Below, one piece after another: positions 8,870-17,746 of a stretch of DNA of 64,000 nucleotides; position 1 is the first letter of the stretch; the number at the start of each line of letters is the position of its first letter. The stretch is from contig JASEEZ010000005.1 of the NCBI GenBank assembly GCA_030019215.1, positions 1-64,000 on the forward strand, given 5' to 3'. The notes under the pieces were generated by a model that saw only the letters and a program-made list of their open reading frames with translations, searched no databases and was not told the DNA's origin. The DNA is from Actinomycetota bacterium. GTDB taxonomy: Bacteria > Actinomycetota > Aquicultoria > Subteraquimicrobiales > UBA9087. A program made the translations under genes and the position numbers.

Positions 8870-11035
8870 ATGAACGATATCAAGGGCCTGATAAGGAAAG
8901 TTAAAAAGTATAACCCTCAAGCTGAAGTAGAGAAAATTAAGCGTGCTTATGGCTTTGCTGGGGAGTCTCACCTCGATCAGTTTCGCAAATCAGGGGAAGA
9001 TTTTATCCTTCACCCCCTGGGGGTAGCTGATATCCTGGCTGATTTAGAAATGGATACAACGACCATCGTTGCCGCTCTTCTCCACGATGTGGTTGAGGAT
9101 GCCGGGAGGCCGCTAGCGGAGATAAGAACGGAGTTTGGCAAAGAGGTTTCCGATCTCATTGACGGGGTTACCAAGCTTGGCCGGATAGAGTTCGAGACCC
9201 AGGAAGAGCATCAAGCTGAAAATCTTCGCAAAATGCTAATCGCCATGGCCAAGGATATAAGGGTGATCCTGATTAAGCTGGCCGATCGGCTTCACAACAT
9301 GAGAACCCTTTCGCATCTTCCGGAGGAGAAACAAAAGCGCATTGCCCTGGAGACCCTGGAGATTTACGCTCCCCTTGCTCACCGTTTGGGTATTTCCCAG
9401 CTAAAGTGGGAGCTCGAAGATTTGGCCTTTTCGGTCTTGGAGCTCAAGAAATATGCTCAAATTGAGAAGATGGTGGCTGAGCGGAGGGTGGAAAGGGAAG
9501 AGTATATAAATGATGCAGTGAAAATTCTGAAGCGGGAGCTGAAGAAGGTTGGTATCAAATGTGAGGTTGTTGGGAGGGTAAAGCATTTTTACAGCATCTA
9601 CCAAAAAATGACGCAGCGAGGCAAGGAGTTCAGCGAAATCTATGATCTCTCCGCGGTTCGGGTGATTAGTGACTCTGTGGAAGACTGTTATGCTGCTCTG
9701 GGAATCATCCATTCTCTCTGGAAGCCCATCCCGGGCGGGTTTAAGGATTACATCGCTATGCCTAAATTCAACATGTATCAGTCCTTGCACACCGCTGTGA
9801 TTGGCCCAAGGGGTCGTCCTCTGGAGATTCAAATCCGCAGCAAACAGATGCATAGAACCGCAGAGTATGGCATCGCTGCCCACTGGCGCTATAAGGAGGG
9901 AAGCAGAGAGTGGGATAAGTTTGAGGAGCGTTTAGCCTGGTTGCGCCAGATGCTCGAGTGGCAGAGTGAATTGAAAGATCCACGCGAGTTCATGGAGAGC
10001 CTCAAGATAGATCTCTTTGAGGATGAGGTTTTTGTCTTCACACCCAAAGGAGACGTTCTCAGTCTGCCCGCAGGATCGACACCATTGGATTTTGCCTATG
10101 CCATTCATACCGACGTCGGTCATTCCTGTATTGGGGCTAAGGTGAACAATCAGATCGTTCCCATAGAATATAAACTCCAGATGGGAGATATCGTCGAGAT
10201 CTTGATCTCGAAGACCGCCACCGGACCGAGCCAGGACTGGTTGGGTATCATTAAAACATCGCGGGCCAGGAATAAGATAAAACAGTGGTTTAGCGAGGAG
10301 AGCAGGGAAGGAAATGAGCATCTTGGAAGGGAGGCATTTCAGAAAGCCCTTCGTCGACAGGGTTTGGGTCTGGCGAGCATCCCTCATGAATTGCTGGAGT
10401 CCATTGTCAAGGAGTTCAATTTCGTCGAGGCTGAAGATCTTTACGCAAGCATCGGAGCGGGGGAGACGTCGCCAAAGCAAGTTGTGACAAAGGTAATAAA
10501 TGCTTTAGCCAGGCAACGACCTACCGAGGAAGCTGAGGAGATCTCCATCGCCCCCCCCACTCGTCTTAAAAGGAGACCGGGTGCGGTTACCGGAGTGAGG
10601 GTTAAGGGGGTAAGCGGCGTTCTGGTTCGACTGGCTCGTTGCTGCAACCCGGTTCCCCAGGACGAGATAATTGGCTTTGTCACCCAAGGGAGGGGCATCT
10701 CCGTGCATCGCAAGGATTGCCCCAACACAAAACAGCTTATGAGATTCCCGGAGAAGTTGATTGAAGTGTTCTGGGATGTTAAGAAGCCGGGAATCTTTCA
10801 GGTGGAAATCCAGGTCGAAGCCATGGATAGGACGAAGTTGTTGAGGGATATCAGCACGGTGATAAGTGACGCTGGCGTCAATATTCTTTCGGCCAATGTG
10901 AGCACGACGAAAGACCACGTTGCCATCTTCAGATTCATTTTTGAGATAGGGAGTTTGGCTCACCTGGAGAATATATTAGCCAATATAAAAAAGATAGACA
11001 CTGTCTTCGACGCTTACAGGGTTTTGCCAGCCTGA
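8870..11035 (+). CDS. rel: Bifunctional (p)ppGpp synthase/hydrolase Rel
   Basis: A 721-residue long RSH enzyme that makes and degrades the stringent-response alarmones. Domains in order: HD hydrolase (about 25-200, with ILHPLGVADILADLEMD and ALLHDVVEDAG, so the hydrolase metal ligands look intact), synthetase (about 230-370, GGFKDYIAMPKFNMYQSLHT), TGS (about 390-450, VFVFTPKGDVLSLPAGSTPL), a Cys-rich region (RLARCCNPVPQD) and a C-terminal ACT domain. I chose the ATG at 8870, behind GGAGGAAAA, over an upstream in-frame ATG with no SD; a GTAAAAT -10-like box precedes it. Confidence 0.96.
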   Translation: MNDIKGLIRKVKKYNPQAEVEKIKRAYGFAGESHLDQFRKSGEDFILHPLGVADILADLEMDTTTIVAALLHDVVEDAGRPLAEIRTEFGKEVSDLIDGVTKLGRIEFETQEEHQAENLRKMLIAMAKDIRVILIKLADRLHNMRTLSHLPEEKQKRIALETLEIYAPLAHRLGISQLKWELEDLAFSVLELKKYAQIEKMVAERRVEREEYINDAVKILKRELKKVGIKCEVVGRVKHFYSIYQKMTQRGKEFSEIYDLSAVRVISDSVEDCYAALGIIHSLWKPIPGGFKDYIAMPKFNMYQSLHTAVIGPRGRPLEIQIRSKQMHRTAEYGIAAHWRYKEGSREWDKFEERLAWLRQMLEWQSELKDPREFMESLKIDLFEDEVFVFTPKGDVLSLPAGSTPLDFAYAIHTDVGHSCIGAKVNNQIVPIEYKLQMGDIVEILISKTATGPSQDWLGIIKTSRARNKIKQWFSEESREGNEHLGREAFQKALRRQGLGLASIPHELLESIVKEFNFVEAEDLYASIGAGETSPKQVVTKVINALARQRPTEEAEEISIAPPTRLKRRPGAVTGVRVKGVSGVLVRLARCCNPVPQDEIIGFVTQGRGISVHRKDCPNTKQLMRFPEKLIEVFWDVKKPGIFQVEIQVEAMDRTKLLRDISTVISDAGVNILSANVSTTKDHVAIFRFIFEIGSLAHLENILANIKKIDTVFDAYRVLPA

Positions 11036-11240
11036 TTGGCTGCCAGTTGCCGGCTACCAGCTACCAGGAACCAGTTGACGGTTCACGGTTGACAGCTGCT
11101 AAAATTAAAAATGAAAAACTAAAAATGAAGAATGGTTTAAGGATTTAAAAACATTTTTCACTTTTCATTCTACATTCTTCATTTCTGATATCCGTCATCC
11201 GACAAGATTGAGAGCCAGGAACAGGGAACCAGGAGCCGGA
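11036..11240. repeat. Short-word repeat tract before dtd
   Basis: Noncoding words again: GCCAGTTGCCGGCTACCAGC, GGAACCAG, GACGGTTCACGGTTGACAG, then an A-rich part (AAAATTAAAAATGAAAAACT) followed by a T-rich complement (CATTTTTCACTTTTCATTC), then ATCCGTCATCCGACAAG and AGGAACAGGGAACCAGGAGC. The order of sections resembles the tracts at 8484 and 15970. Confidence 0.6.
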
Positions 11241-11252
11241 ACGGGGGTATTT

Positions 11253-11702
11253 TTGAGAGCCGTTGTTCAGCGAGTCAAGCGTGGGGCAGTTTTGGTCGAA
11301 GATAAAGTCCTTGCTGAAATAGGGCAAGGACTTGTGGTTTTGCTGGGCGTTGCCGCCGATGATACCCCAGTCGATGCCAATTACATGGTGGATAAGATCG
11401 CTAATCTTAGGATCTTCGATGATGAGGAGGGGAAGTTGAACCTCTCCGTTGGGGAGGCAGGCGGCCGAGTCCTGATCGTATCCAATTTCACGCTCTATGG
11501 GGATTGTCGGAAGGGGAGACGTCCAAGCTTCACCGAGGCCGCTACTGCCACCGCGGCACGGGATCTTTGTAACATGGTTTTGGCCGGGTTTCGGAAAAAA
11601 GGGCTGGGCGTTTATGAGGGGAAATTTCAGGAGAGAATGATTGTGGAGATCATCAATGATGGTCCGGTCACTTTGCTTTTGGATAGTAAGAGGGAGCTCT
11701 AA
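11253..11702 (+). CDS. dtd: D-aminoacyl-tRNA deacylase Dtd
   Basis: A 149-residue enzyme that hydrolyses D-amino acids (and glycine) mis-attached to tRNA. It begins [15 protein letters not shown] in family register and carries SNFTLYGD (the SQ-type motif has Asn in place of Gln) and [10 protein letters not shown], the Gly-cisPro-type motif at the active site. I chose the TTG at 11253 because homologues begin at this MRAVVQRV point and GGGGG lies 5 bases upstream; longer versions would read into the repeat tract. It follows rel, the usual order in Gram-positive genomes. Confidence 0.93.
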   Translation: MRAVVQRVKRGAVLVEDKVLAEIGQGLVVLLGVAADDTPVDANYMVDKIANLRIFDDEEGKLNLSVGEAGGRVLIVSNFTLYGDCRKGRRPSFTEAATATAARDLCNMVLAGFRKKGLGVYEGKFQERMIVEIINDGPVTLLLDSKREL

Positions 11703-11734
11703 ATCAAAGGCAAACTCAAAAGAGTTGTTATGGA

Positions 11735-11820
11735 AGGGTTCAAGGGTTCGAGGATTCAAGCGTTTTTCACTTGACCCCTAGAATCCTTGAATCCTAAAGT
11801 TTTCTTTGCTCTTTACTTTG
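11735..11820. repeat. Inverted repeat with AGGATTCAAG/CTTGAATCCT arms
   Basis: The left side GGGTTCGAGGATTCAAG and right side AATCCTTGAATCCT are complementary, and the unit ends with AAAGTTTTCTTTGCTCTTTA. A second copy with a longer centre lies at 33165-33355 and ends with the same AAAGTTTTCTTTGCGCTTTG. No coding content. Confidence 0.6.
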
Positions 11821-11829
11821 GCTGCTTGC

Positions 11830-11875
11830 GATAAGTGGGACCCTCTTCTTTAGAAATGCAAAAGTTCGGTTAGCG
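11830..11875 (+). repeat. Right end of family A palindromic element (solo)
   Basis: GTGGGACCCTCTTCTTTAGA followed by AATGCAAAAGTTCGGTTAGC corresponds to the right end of the family A element seen complete at 37744-37990. Only this end is found here. It lies just upstream of, and in the same orientation as, the next gene. Confidence 0.55.
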
Positions 11876-11888
11876 AATTGGAGGTAAT

Positions 11889-12527
11889 TTGATTTTACAC
11901 CGACTGATAGTGGGACCCAGTACCAACTGTTATATTCTAGCCCCGCCTTTGGCGGGGCTAGCGGCGGTGGTCGATCCAGGAGGGGAAGGAGAGCGAATCT
12001 TAGAGATCCTCAAAACCAATGCTCTCAAGGTCAAATACATCATAAATACCCACGGTCATTATGATCACATCGCTGCTGATGATGAGTTAGCACAGGTCAC
12101 GGGGGCGCCAATTTACATTCATGCAGGTGATGTTGGTCTACTGAGAAAACCCGAGGAAAATCTTTCTTTGCTATTTTTTGGCAGTTCTTTTACTCTTTCC
12201 TCTCCTGTAATGGAGTTGGGGAATGACCAAATTCTCGAGCTGGGGGATCTAAAGTTAAAGGTGCTTCACACCCCGGGGCACACCCCGGGGAGCATCTCTA
12301 TTTTGGTGGAGGATAAGTTATTCACGGGAGATCTCTTGTTTCAAGATTCGGTGGGGAGGACGGATCTACCGGGTTCTTCTTACGAGGCTCTCATGGGGTC
12401 GCTGAAAAAAATAGCGGCGCTCCCCGATTCAGTGAAGGTCTATCCTGGCCATGGGCCGGAGACGATTCTTGGTGAAGAGAAGAAGCATAACCCTTTTTTG
12501 AGGGGGTTGTGTGGTAAAATTAATTGA
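11889..12527 (+). CDS. Metallo-beta-lactamase fold hydrolase (glyoxalase II-like)
   Basis: A 212-residue cytosolic hydrolase with the binuclear metal motif THGHYDH near residue 54, the later histidines in LHTPGHTPGS, the bridging Asp in FTGDLLF and a final His in VYPGHGPET. Such GloB-like proteins often stand between dtd and hisS, and the substrate is not known. Start TTG with GGAGG 4-5 bases upstream. A 25-base perfect hairpin (11937-11961) lies inside the reading frame and encodes LAPPLAGLA, where relatives have a short loop before the DPGG strand; see the micro-palindrome finding. Confidence 0.88.
   Translation: MILHRLIVGPSTNCYILAPPLAGLAAVVDPGGEGERILEILKTNALKVKYIINTHGHYDHIAADDELAQVTGAPIYIHAGDVGLLRKPEENLSLLFFGSSFTLSSPVMELGNDQILELGDLKLKVLHTPGHTPGSISILVEDKLFTGDLLFQDSVGRTDLPGSSYEALMGSLKKIAALPDSVKVYPGHGPETILGEEKKHNPFLRGLCGKIN
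11937..11961. repeat. Micro-palindrome inside the MBL-fold gene
   Basis: A perfect inverted repeat with 11-base arms CTAGCCCCGCC and GGCGGGGCTAG around a TTT loop. It belongs to the CCCCGCC-NNN-GGCGGGG set found at several sites in this window and is read in frame as an extra loop. Confidence 0.7.
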
Positions 12528-12547
12528 TTATGGAAAGGGGTGAGCCT

Positions 12548-13828
12548 TTGGAGTTGAGGGCACCGCGGGGAACTTCCGACATTTTTTCTAGACAGGCTGG
12601 GTTGAGACGCTATCTCGAGGAGACGGCGGTTGAGCTGTTTGAGCGGTATGGATATCATCCGATCACCACACCCATTTTTGAGCGAACCGAACTCTTTACC
12701 CGGAGCATCGGAGAGTCAACGGACATTGTGCAGAAGGAGATGTACACCTTTCGGGATAAAAGCGGGCGCAGCTTGACGCTTCGGCCAGAGGGCACTGCTC
12801 CTGTTGTTCGTGCTTTTCTTGAACATAAACTCATCTCGCAACCTCTTCCTATCAAGCTCTACTATTCCGGGCCGATGTTTCGTTACGAGCGTCCTCAGGC
12901 TGGCAGGTCTCGCGAGTTTTGGCAGGTGGGGGTGGAGGCGATCGGCTCCATGGACCCAACGATTGATGCTGAGACAGTCTCCTTGATGATGCACTATCTT
13001 GAAACCCTGGGCTTGCGCGATCTGGGGCTTCTTTTGAACAGCATGGGTTGTTCGGGGTGTCGCCCTTCCTTTGTTGAGGTTCTGAAGGCTTACCTTGAAG
13101 AACATCGAGCAAATTTGTGCATCGATTGCAAGAGGAGGGTTCAGTTAAATCCTCTCCGGATTTTTGATTGCAAGAAGGAGAAGTGTCAGGGTCTTTTGAA
13201 AGAAGCTCCTTTGATCACGGATTACCTCTGCGCCGACTGCAAGGCTCACTTTGCCGAGGTGCAATCTCTCCTCATGAGTGTTGGTGTCGAATTCAAACTC
13301 GAACCAAGCCTGGTGCGGGGATTTGACTACTACACCAAGACAGCCTTCGAGGTGAGATCGCCTCATCTGGGTGCCCAAAATGCCTTGGGTGGAGGGGGTA
13401 GGTATGATGGTCTGATCGAGGAGTTCGGCGGCCCTCCCACACCGGCCATTGGCTTTGCCTTGGGTGTGGAGAGGGTGATCATGGCTCTGCACTGTGAGGG
13501 GATCGATCTTCCGGGGGATTCCGCCCTTGATGTCTTTCTAGCTGTTGTGGGCAAGGAGTCGAAGCCGGAGGGATTCAAGCTATTGGATAGATTGCGCAAA
13601 TTGGGCATCGCCGCGGATATGAATTACGGAGACAGGAGCTTAAAGGCGCAGATGAAGTTGGCCGATAGGATGGGTGCTCTTTACACCCTGTTTGTGGGTT
13701 CCGAGGAGCTGTGGAGGGGCATGTGCAAGATCAGGGATATGAAGAGTGGGGAACAGGTGGAAGTGGCTTTTGAGAAGATACCCCAGTGGTTCAAGAAGCA
13801 GATTGGTTCGAGGAAGGGGAAAGAATAG
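12548..13828 (+). CDS. hisS: Histidyl-tRNA synthetase
   Basis: A 426-residue class II synthetase. It has the N-terminal LRAPRGTSDIF, motif 2 (FRYERPQAGRSREFWQ), the histidine-specific LVRGFDYYTKTAFE and GGGGRYDGLIEEFGG segments, motif 3 (GFALGVERV), and a C-terminal anticodon-binding domain. A Cys-rich insertion (CSGC, CIDC, CADC) is typical of Gram-positive HisRS. I chose the TTG at 12548 because AAGGGGTGA ends 4 bases upstream and the protein then starts in family register; an ATG at 12530 and a TTG at 12524 are alternatives. It directly abuts aspS. Confidence 0.95.
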   Translation: MELRAPRGTSDIFSRQAGLRRYLEETAVELFERYGYHPITTPIFERTELFTRSIGESTDIVQKEMYTFRDKSGRSLTLRPEGTAPVVRAFLEHKLISQPLPIKLYYSGPMFRYERPQAGRSREFWQVGVEAIGSMDPTIDAETVSLMMHYLETLGLRDLGLLLNSMGCSGCRPSFVEVLKAYLEEHRANLCIDCKRRVQLNPLRIFDCKKEKCQGLLKEAPLITDYLCADCKAHFAEVQSLLMSVGVEFKLEPSLVRGFDYYTKTAFEVRSPHLGAQNALGGGGRYDGLIEEFGGPPTPAIGFALGVERVIMALHCEGIDLPGDSALDVFLAVVGKESKPEGFKLLDRLRKLGIAADMNYGDRSLKAQMKLADRMGALYTLFVGSEELWRGMCKIRDMKSGEQVEVAFEKIPQWFKKQIGSRKGKE

Positions 13829-15616
13829 ATGAGCGGGGAAGTGAGATACTCCAGGAAGACCCATTATTGCGGGGAGCTTTCTCTGAGCAACGTCGGCGAG
13901 AGCGTGGTTTTGATGGGTTGGGCTCATCGCCGGAGAGACCATGGTGGATTGATCTTCATCGATCTCAGGGATAAAGAGGGGCTCGTGCAAACCGTGGTGA
14001 GTCCCTCAGCGACCCCCGAGTCCTTCGCGGTGGCGGAGAAGGTGCGCAGCGAATATGTTTTGTGCATTAAAGGGAAGGTGAGAAAGAGGCCGGAGGGCAC
14101 GGCGAATCCCAGGTTGCTCACGGGAGAGGTTGAGGTATCGGTTGAGGATATGGAGATTCTTAATCCCGCTAAGACGCCTCCCTTTGAGCTGGAAGAGGGA
14201 ATCGAAGTCGCCGAGAGCTTGAGGTTGAAATACAGGTATCTGGATCTCAGGAAAGAGGGGATGCTCGATCTCTTGAAACTCAGGCATGCGGTGACGGAGA
14301 CCGTTAGGGATTTTCTGGATCGGCAAGGGTTTCTTGAGGTGGAGACCCCCATTCTGACCAAAAGCACGCCCGAGGGAGCCAGGGATTACCTCGTTCCCAG
14401 CAGACTGCAGCGTGGGCACTTTTACGCTCTTCCCCAGTCACCTCAGTTGTTCAAGCAGATACTCATGGTGGCGGGGATTGAGCGGTATTACCAGATAGCC
14501 CGTTGCTTTAGAGATGAGGATTTGAGAGCGGATAGGCAACCCGAGCATACCCAAATCGATATCGAGATGTCCTTCGTTGACCAGGAGGATATCTTGGGTT
14601 TGATAGAGGAGATGATGACCGAGATCTTCGCTGCTGCCGGCATCGAGATAAAAACCCCATTTGAGAGGCTTCCTCACGAGGAGGCGGTCGACAGATATGG
14701 AACGGACAAGCCCGATTTAAGGTATGGCTTGGAGCTCGTGGACCTTTCCGACCTCCTTGGTCAAACTGAATTTCGGGTTTTTGCCAAGGTAATTTCCTCA
14801 GGGGGAGTCGTCAGGGGAGTAAACGCCTCTGGTTATGGCCCCGCCATTGGCGGGGTTACCCGCAAACGAATTGATGAATTGGTCAAATTCATCAGCGAAC
14901 AGGGGAATGGGGGCCTCTCCTGGATGGTAGTGGAACCGGGGGGGAAAGTTAAGTCTCCCCTCACCAAGTTTTTGAGTGCGAGGGAGACGGGAGAGATAAT
15001 TGGCAGGATGAAGGGGCAACCGGGTGATTTGCTTCTCTTGGTGGCCGCCGATAAGGGAAAGGCCTGCGAGATTTTGGGAATGCTGAGGGAGAGGTTGGCC
15101 CGGGAGCTGAACCTGGTGGATAAGGGTGAATTCAAATTCGTCTGGATTATCGATTTTCCCCTTTTCGAATACGACGAGGAGGAGAAAAGACTGAAGCCCC
15201 ATCATCATCCATTTGCCATGCCCACCAGGGACTCCATTCCTCTCTTGAGAAAGGACCCCCTTGCTGCCAAGGCTTATGCCTACGATCTCGTGGTCAATGG
15301 TGTGGAGATTGGTGGTGGGAGTTTGAGGATACACGATAGGAAGCTCCAGGATAAGATCTTTCACTTGCTGGGACTTTCAACCGAGGATATAAAGGTAAAG
15401 TTCGGTTTTTTGTTGGATGCCTTTCAGTACGGTGCCCCTCCGCATGGGGGGATCGCTTTTGGTCTCGATCGTCTAGTAATGCTCATTGCGGGCAGGAATA
15501 CAATTCGAGATGTCATCGCCTTTCCCAAGACTCAGACGGCTTCCTGTCTCATGACGGGTGCCCCCGATGAGGTTAACGGTAAACAGCTAAGAGAGCTTCA
15601 CATTCGATTAAAGTAG
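13829..15616 (+). CDS. aspS: Aspartyl-tRNA synthetase
   Basis: A 595-residue bacterial-type AspRS: OB-fold anticodon domain (about 1-110), class II catalytic core with ESQ-type segment, FRDEDLRADRQPEHTQID (motif 2) and AFGLDRLVMLI (motif 3), plus the bacterial GAD insertion (about 300-410). The ATG follows the hisS stop with no gap. A CCCCGCC/GGCGGGG micro-palindrome at 14839 is read as GPAIGGV in the GAD region. The end of the gene also contains the 6S RNA promoter. Whether the enzyme also charges tRNA-Asn cannot be judged from this window. Confidence 0.96.
   Translation: MSGEVRYSRKTHYCGELSLSNVGESVVLMGWAHRRRDHGGLIFIDLRDKEGLVQTVVSPSATPESFAVAEKVRSEYVLCIKGKVRKRPEGTANPRLLTGEVEVSVEDMEILNPAKTPPFELEEGIEVAESLRLKYRYLDLRKEGMLDLLKLRHAVTETVRDFLDRQGFLEVETPILTKSTPEGARDYLVPSRLQRGHFYALPQSPQLFKQILMVAGIERYYQIARCFRDEDLRADRQPEHTQIDIEMSFVDQEDILGLIEEMMTEIFAAAGIEIKTPFERLPHEEAVDRYGTDKPDLRYGLELVDLSDLLGQTEFRVFAKVISSGGVVRGVNASGYGPAIGGVTRKRIDELVKFISEQGNGGLSWMVVEPGGKVKSPLTKFLSARETGEIIGRMKGQPGDLLLLVAADKGKACEILGMLRERLARELNLVDKGEFKFVWIIDFPLFEYDEEEKRLKPHHHPFAMPTRDSIPLLRKDPLAAKAYAYDLVVNGVEIGGGSLRIHDRKLQDKIFHLLGLSTEDIKVKFGFLLDAFQYGAPPHGGIAFGLDRLVMLIAGRNTIRDVIAFPKTQTASCLMTGAPDEVNGKQLRELHIRLK
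14839..14855. repeat. Micro-palindrome inside aspS
   Basis: CCCCGCC-ATT-GGCGGGG in frame within the GAD insertion region of AspRS. Same family as the hairpins at 11937, 27727 and 29770. Confidence 0.6.
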
Positions 15617-15625
15617 TGCTATATT
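15597..15625 (+). promoter_or_regulatory. Promoter of the 6S RNA gene, within the aspS 3' end
   Basis: TTCACA (15597-15602), a 17-base spacer and TATATT (15620-15625) form a sigma-A-type promoter that overlaps the last codons and stop of aspS. The predicted start point near 15632 coincides with the 5' end of the 6S terminal stem. Confidence 0.7.
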
Positions 15626-15631
15626 GTCTGT

Positions 15632-15820
15632 AGAGAGGCTCTGCCTTGTTCGTGTTTGCCATTACTAATTTGAGCTAACACACCTACCTTGGGAGCCCGG
15701 CTCTACTTGTGGCTTGAACGCCCTTATATAGGGACTCATAAAGCAAGTAGGAGGAGCACCCACTTGCGGAGCGCAGGGTTCAATCTAGTATTCAGGCACG
15801 GCAAGGCGGAGTTCCCTATT
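15632..15820 (+). ncRNA. ssrS: 6S RNA
   Basis: The segment folds as a 6S RNA. A terminal stem pairs CTCTGCCTTG (15639-15648) with CAAGGCGGAG (15802-15811). A large central bubble follows, then an upper arm in which CTACTTG pairs with CAAGTAG, GCTC with GAGC, and CCC with GGG around the TTATATA apical loop. Length of about 185-190 bases is right, and the location between aspS and rarA is the classical Gram-positive 6S site. The RNA binds housekeeping RNA polymerase by mimicking an open promoter. A T7 run at 15831-15837 may end the transcript. I did not test it against a covariance model. Confidence 0.82.
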
Positions 15821-15901
15821 TAACCTGCTGTTTTTTTGAATCTTCTTCCCTTTCCTGAGTTATCTCCTCGCTAATGAAAATCTGCTAAAATAATTACAAA
15901 G

Positions 15902-16207
15902 GGTAGATTTTTGCGTTTTTAAGACTATAGGTAAATAACTAATTTTGGCAAAGGTCAGGGGCATACTATCAAATTAAAAACTTAAAATGAAAAATGTAAA
16001 ACGACAACGTGAAATTGAAAATGATTTAAAAGATTTTTTCCTTGGGTTTTGCCAGATCATTTTGCACTTTTCAATTTAGAATGTGCAAGAATAAGATTTA
16101 CGTTCGTTGCATTTTGAACCTGAGGTCTAACCTTTGCACTAAGTCGAATCTTCAATTGTTTGTCACGGGTGAGTGGGGCCTTCTTGCTTGAGAACACAAA
16201 GGTTTCA
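15902..16207. repeat. Family A palindromic element with A/T-rich centre
   Basis: The left arm has TTTTTGCGTTTTTAAG and AATTTTGGCAAAGGTCAGG; the right arm has CCTGAGGTCTAACCTTTGCA and CTTGAGAACACAAAGG, which are complementary to the left arm and to the arms of the 37744-37990 copy. The centre differs from that copy: it is an A-rich then T-rich word section (AATGAAAAATGTAAAAC, then TTGCACTTTTCAATTTAGAA). No ORF is present. Its right end lies about 28 bases before rarA. Confidence 0.65.
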
Positions 16208-16234
16208 AGTTGATGATTGAGGGGATGAGTTTTT

Positions 16235-17560
16235 GTGGACCTTTTTGAGGATTTATTGGAAGAGAAATTGGGAAAGAGTGCTCCCCTCGCTTTGCGAATG
16301 AGGCCCTCCAGTCTGGAAGAGTTCGTGGGGCAGGAGAAGATCGTTGGTGAGGGTACTCTTCTACACAAGGCCATTAAGGAAGATAAACTCCATTCGCTGA
16401 TTTTTTGGGGGCCCCCTGGTACGGGAAAAACTACCCTGGCAAATATCATCGCTAATCTCACCAAGGCTCATTTCGCCAGCATCAGTGCAGTGACCTCGAG
16501 CGTTGCCGAGATCAGACGGGTTATAGCTGAAGCCAAGCAACGTCTGAGCATTCAGGGCCGGAAAACAACTTTGTTAATTGATGAAATACATCGCTTTAAC
16601 AAGGCTCAGCAGGATGCTCTCCTTCCCGCGGTGGAAGAAGGGGTCATTGTCTTGATCGGCGTAACCACCGAAAATCCCTATTTTGAGGTAAATCCTCCTC
16701 TAGTTTCGCGATCCAGGGTGTTCCAGTTTGAGCCCCTCTCTAATGGAGATATCGAGGAGATTATGGAACGAGCCTTGAAGGATCAGGAGAGGGGATTAGG
16801 TGGGTGGAAGGTCGAGTTCCAGCAACCGGCCTTGAAACACATCATTAAGAGTGCTAATGGCGATGCCAGGCTGGCTCTCAGTGCCCTCGAGGCAGCGGTC
16901 ACTATGACTTCCCCCGACAAGAAGGGGATCAGAGAGATAACTCTTGTCATTGCTGAGGATGCGGTTCAAAAGAGGGCTCTGGTTTACGGTGAGGATGCGC
17001 ATTACGATGCCATCTCTGCCTTTATCAAGAGCATGCGCGGCTCCGATCCCGATGCTGCTCTATACTGGCTGGCGAGGATGATCTATGCCGGTGAGGATCC
17101 GAAGTTCATCGCCCGGCGGATGGTGATCTTCGCTTCCGAAGATGTGGGGAATGCCGATCCTCAGGCTCTGGTGGTTGCCACGGCTGCTGCTCAGGCCGTC
17201 CAGTTCGTTGGCTTACCCGAGTGCCGCCTTAATCTCGCCCAAGCTGCTACATATCTCGCCACTGTTCCCAAGAGCAACGCTGCCATCAAGGGGATTGACG
17301 GCGCTCTCAAAGATGTAGAGGAGAAGCGGGCTTATCAGGTTCCGAAACATCTGCGGGACTCCCATTATCCGGGGGCAAAGAAGCTAGGTCACGGAAAAGA
17401 CTACAGGTATCCTCACAATTTCCCCGGTCACTATGTGCCCCAGGATTACTTGCCCACCGAACTCAAGGATAGGAAGTATTACTTCCCTTCCGATTCCGGC
17501 TATGAGAGAAAGATAGCTGAATATCTAAAAAGATTGAGAGAAATCGAGCATGAGGAGTGA
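16235..17560 (+). CDS. rarA: Replication-associated recombination protein RarA
   Basis: A 441-residue AAA+ ATPase (MgsA/RarA family) acting at stalled replication forks. It has an N-terminal PSSLEEFVGQE, Walker A GPPGTGKTT, Walker B LLIDEIHRFNKAQQD, sensor 1 GVTTENPYFEVNPPLVSRS, and the C-terminal tetramerisation region with FASEDVGNADPQAL and KDYRYPHNFPGHYVPQDYLP. Length is normal. The GTG start fits the family N-terminus and is preceded by GAGGGGATGAG. The aspS-6S-rarA order is conserved in Gram-positive bacteria. Confidence 0.95.
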   Translation: MDLFEDLLEEKLGKSAPLALRMRPSSLEEFVGQEKIVGEGTLLHKAIKEDKLHSLIFWGPPGTGKTTLANIIANLTKAHFASISAVTSSVAEIRRVIAEAKQRLSIQGRKTTLLIDEIHRFNKAQQDALLPAVEEGVIVLIGVTTENPYFEVNPPLVSRSRVFQFEPLSNGDIEEIMERALKDQERGLGGWKVEFQQPALKHIIKSANGDARLALSALEAAVTMTSPDKKGIREITLVIAEDAVQKRALVYGEDAHYDAISAFIKSMRGSDPDAALYWLARMIYAGEDPKFIARRMVIFASEDVGNADPQALVVATAAAQAVQFVGLPECRLNLAQAATYLATVPKSNAAIKGIDGALKDVEEKRAYQVPKHLRDSHYPGAKKLGHGKDYRYPHNFPGHYVPQDYLPTELKDRKYYFPSDSGYERKIAEYLKRLREIEHEE

Positions 17561-17735
17561 GAAGTTAGTCGCCGGCTACCAAGCGCCAGCTACCAGCGAC
17601 CAGCTTGACGGCTCGGCCTCACGGCCTTGATAGCTGATGGCTCGCCCACCAAGGTTCGCTCGATAGCGGATAGCTAAACCATCTGCCATAAGCCATCTGC
17701 CATCTGCCATAAGCCATCGGACATCCGACAATAGA
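17561..17735. repeat. Short-word repeat tract before mnmA
   Basis: Words of the type GCCGGCTACCAAGCGCCAGC, TAGCTGATGGCTC, and a run of CATCTGCCATAAGCCATC units followed by CGGACATCCGACA. Noncoding, and it runs up to the SD of mnmA. Confidence 0.65.
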
Positions 17736-17746
17736 GGAGTTGATTT

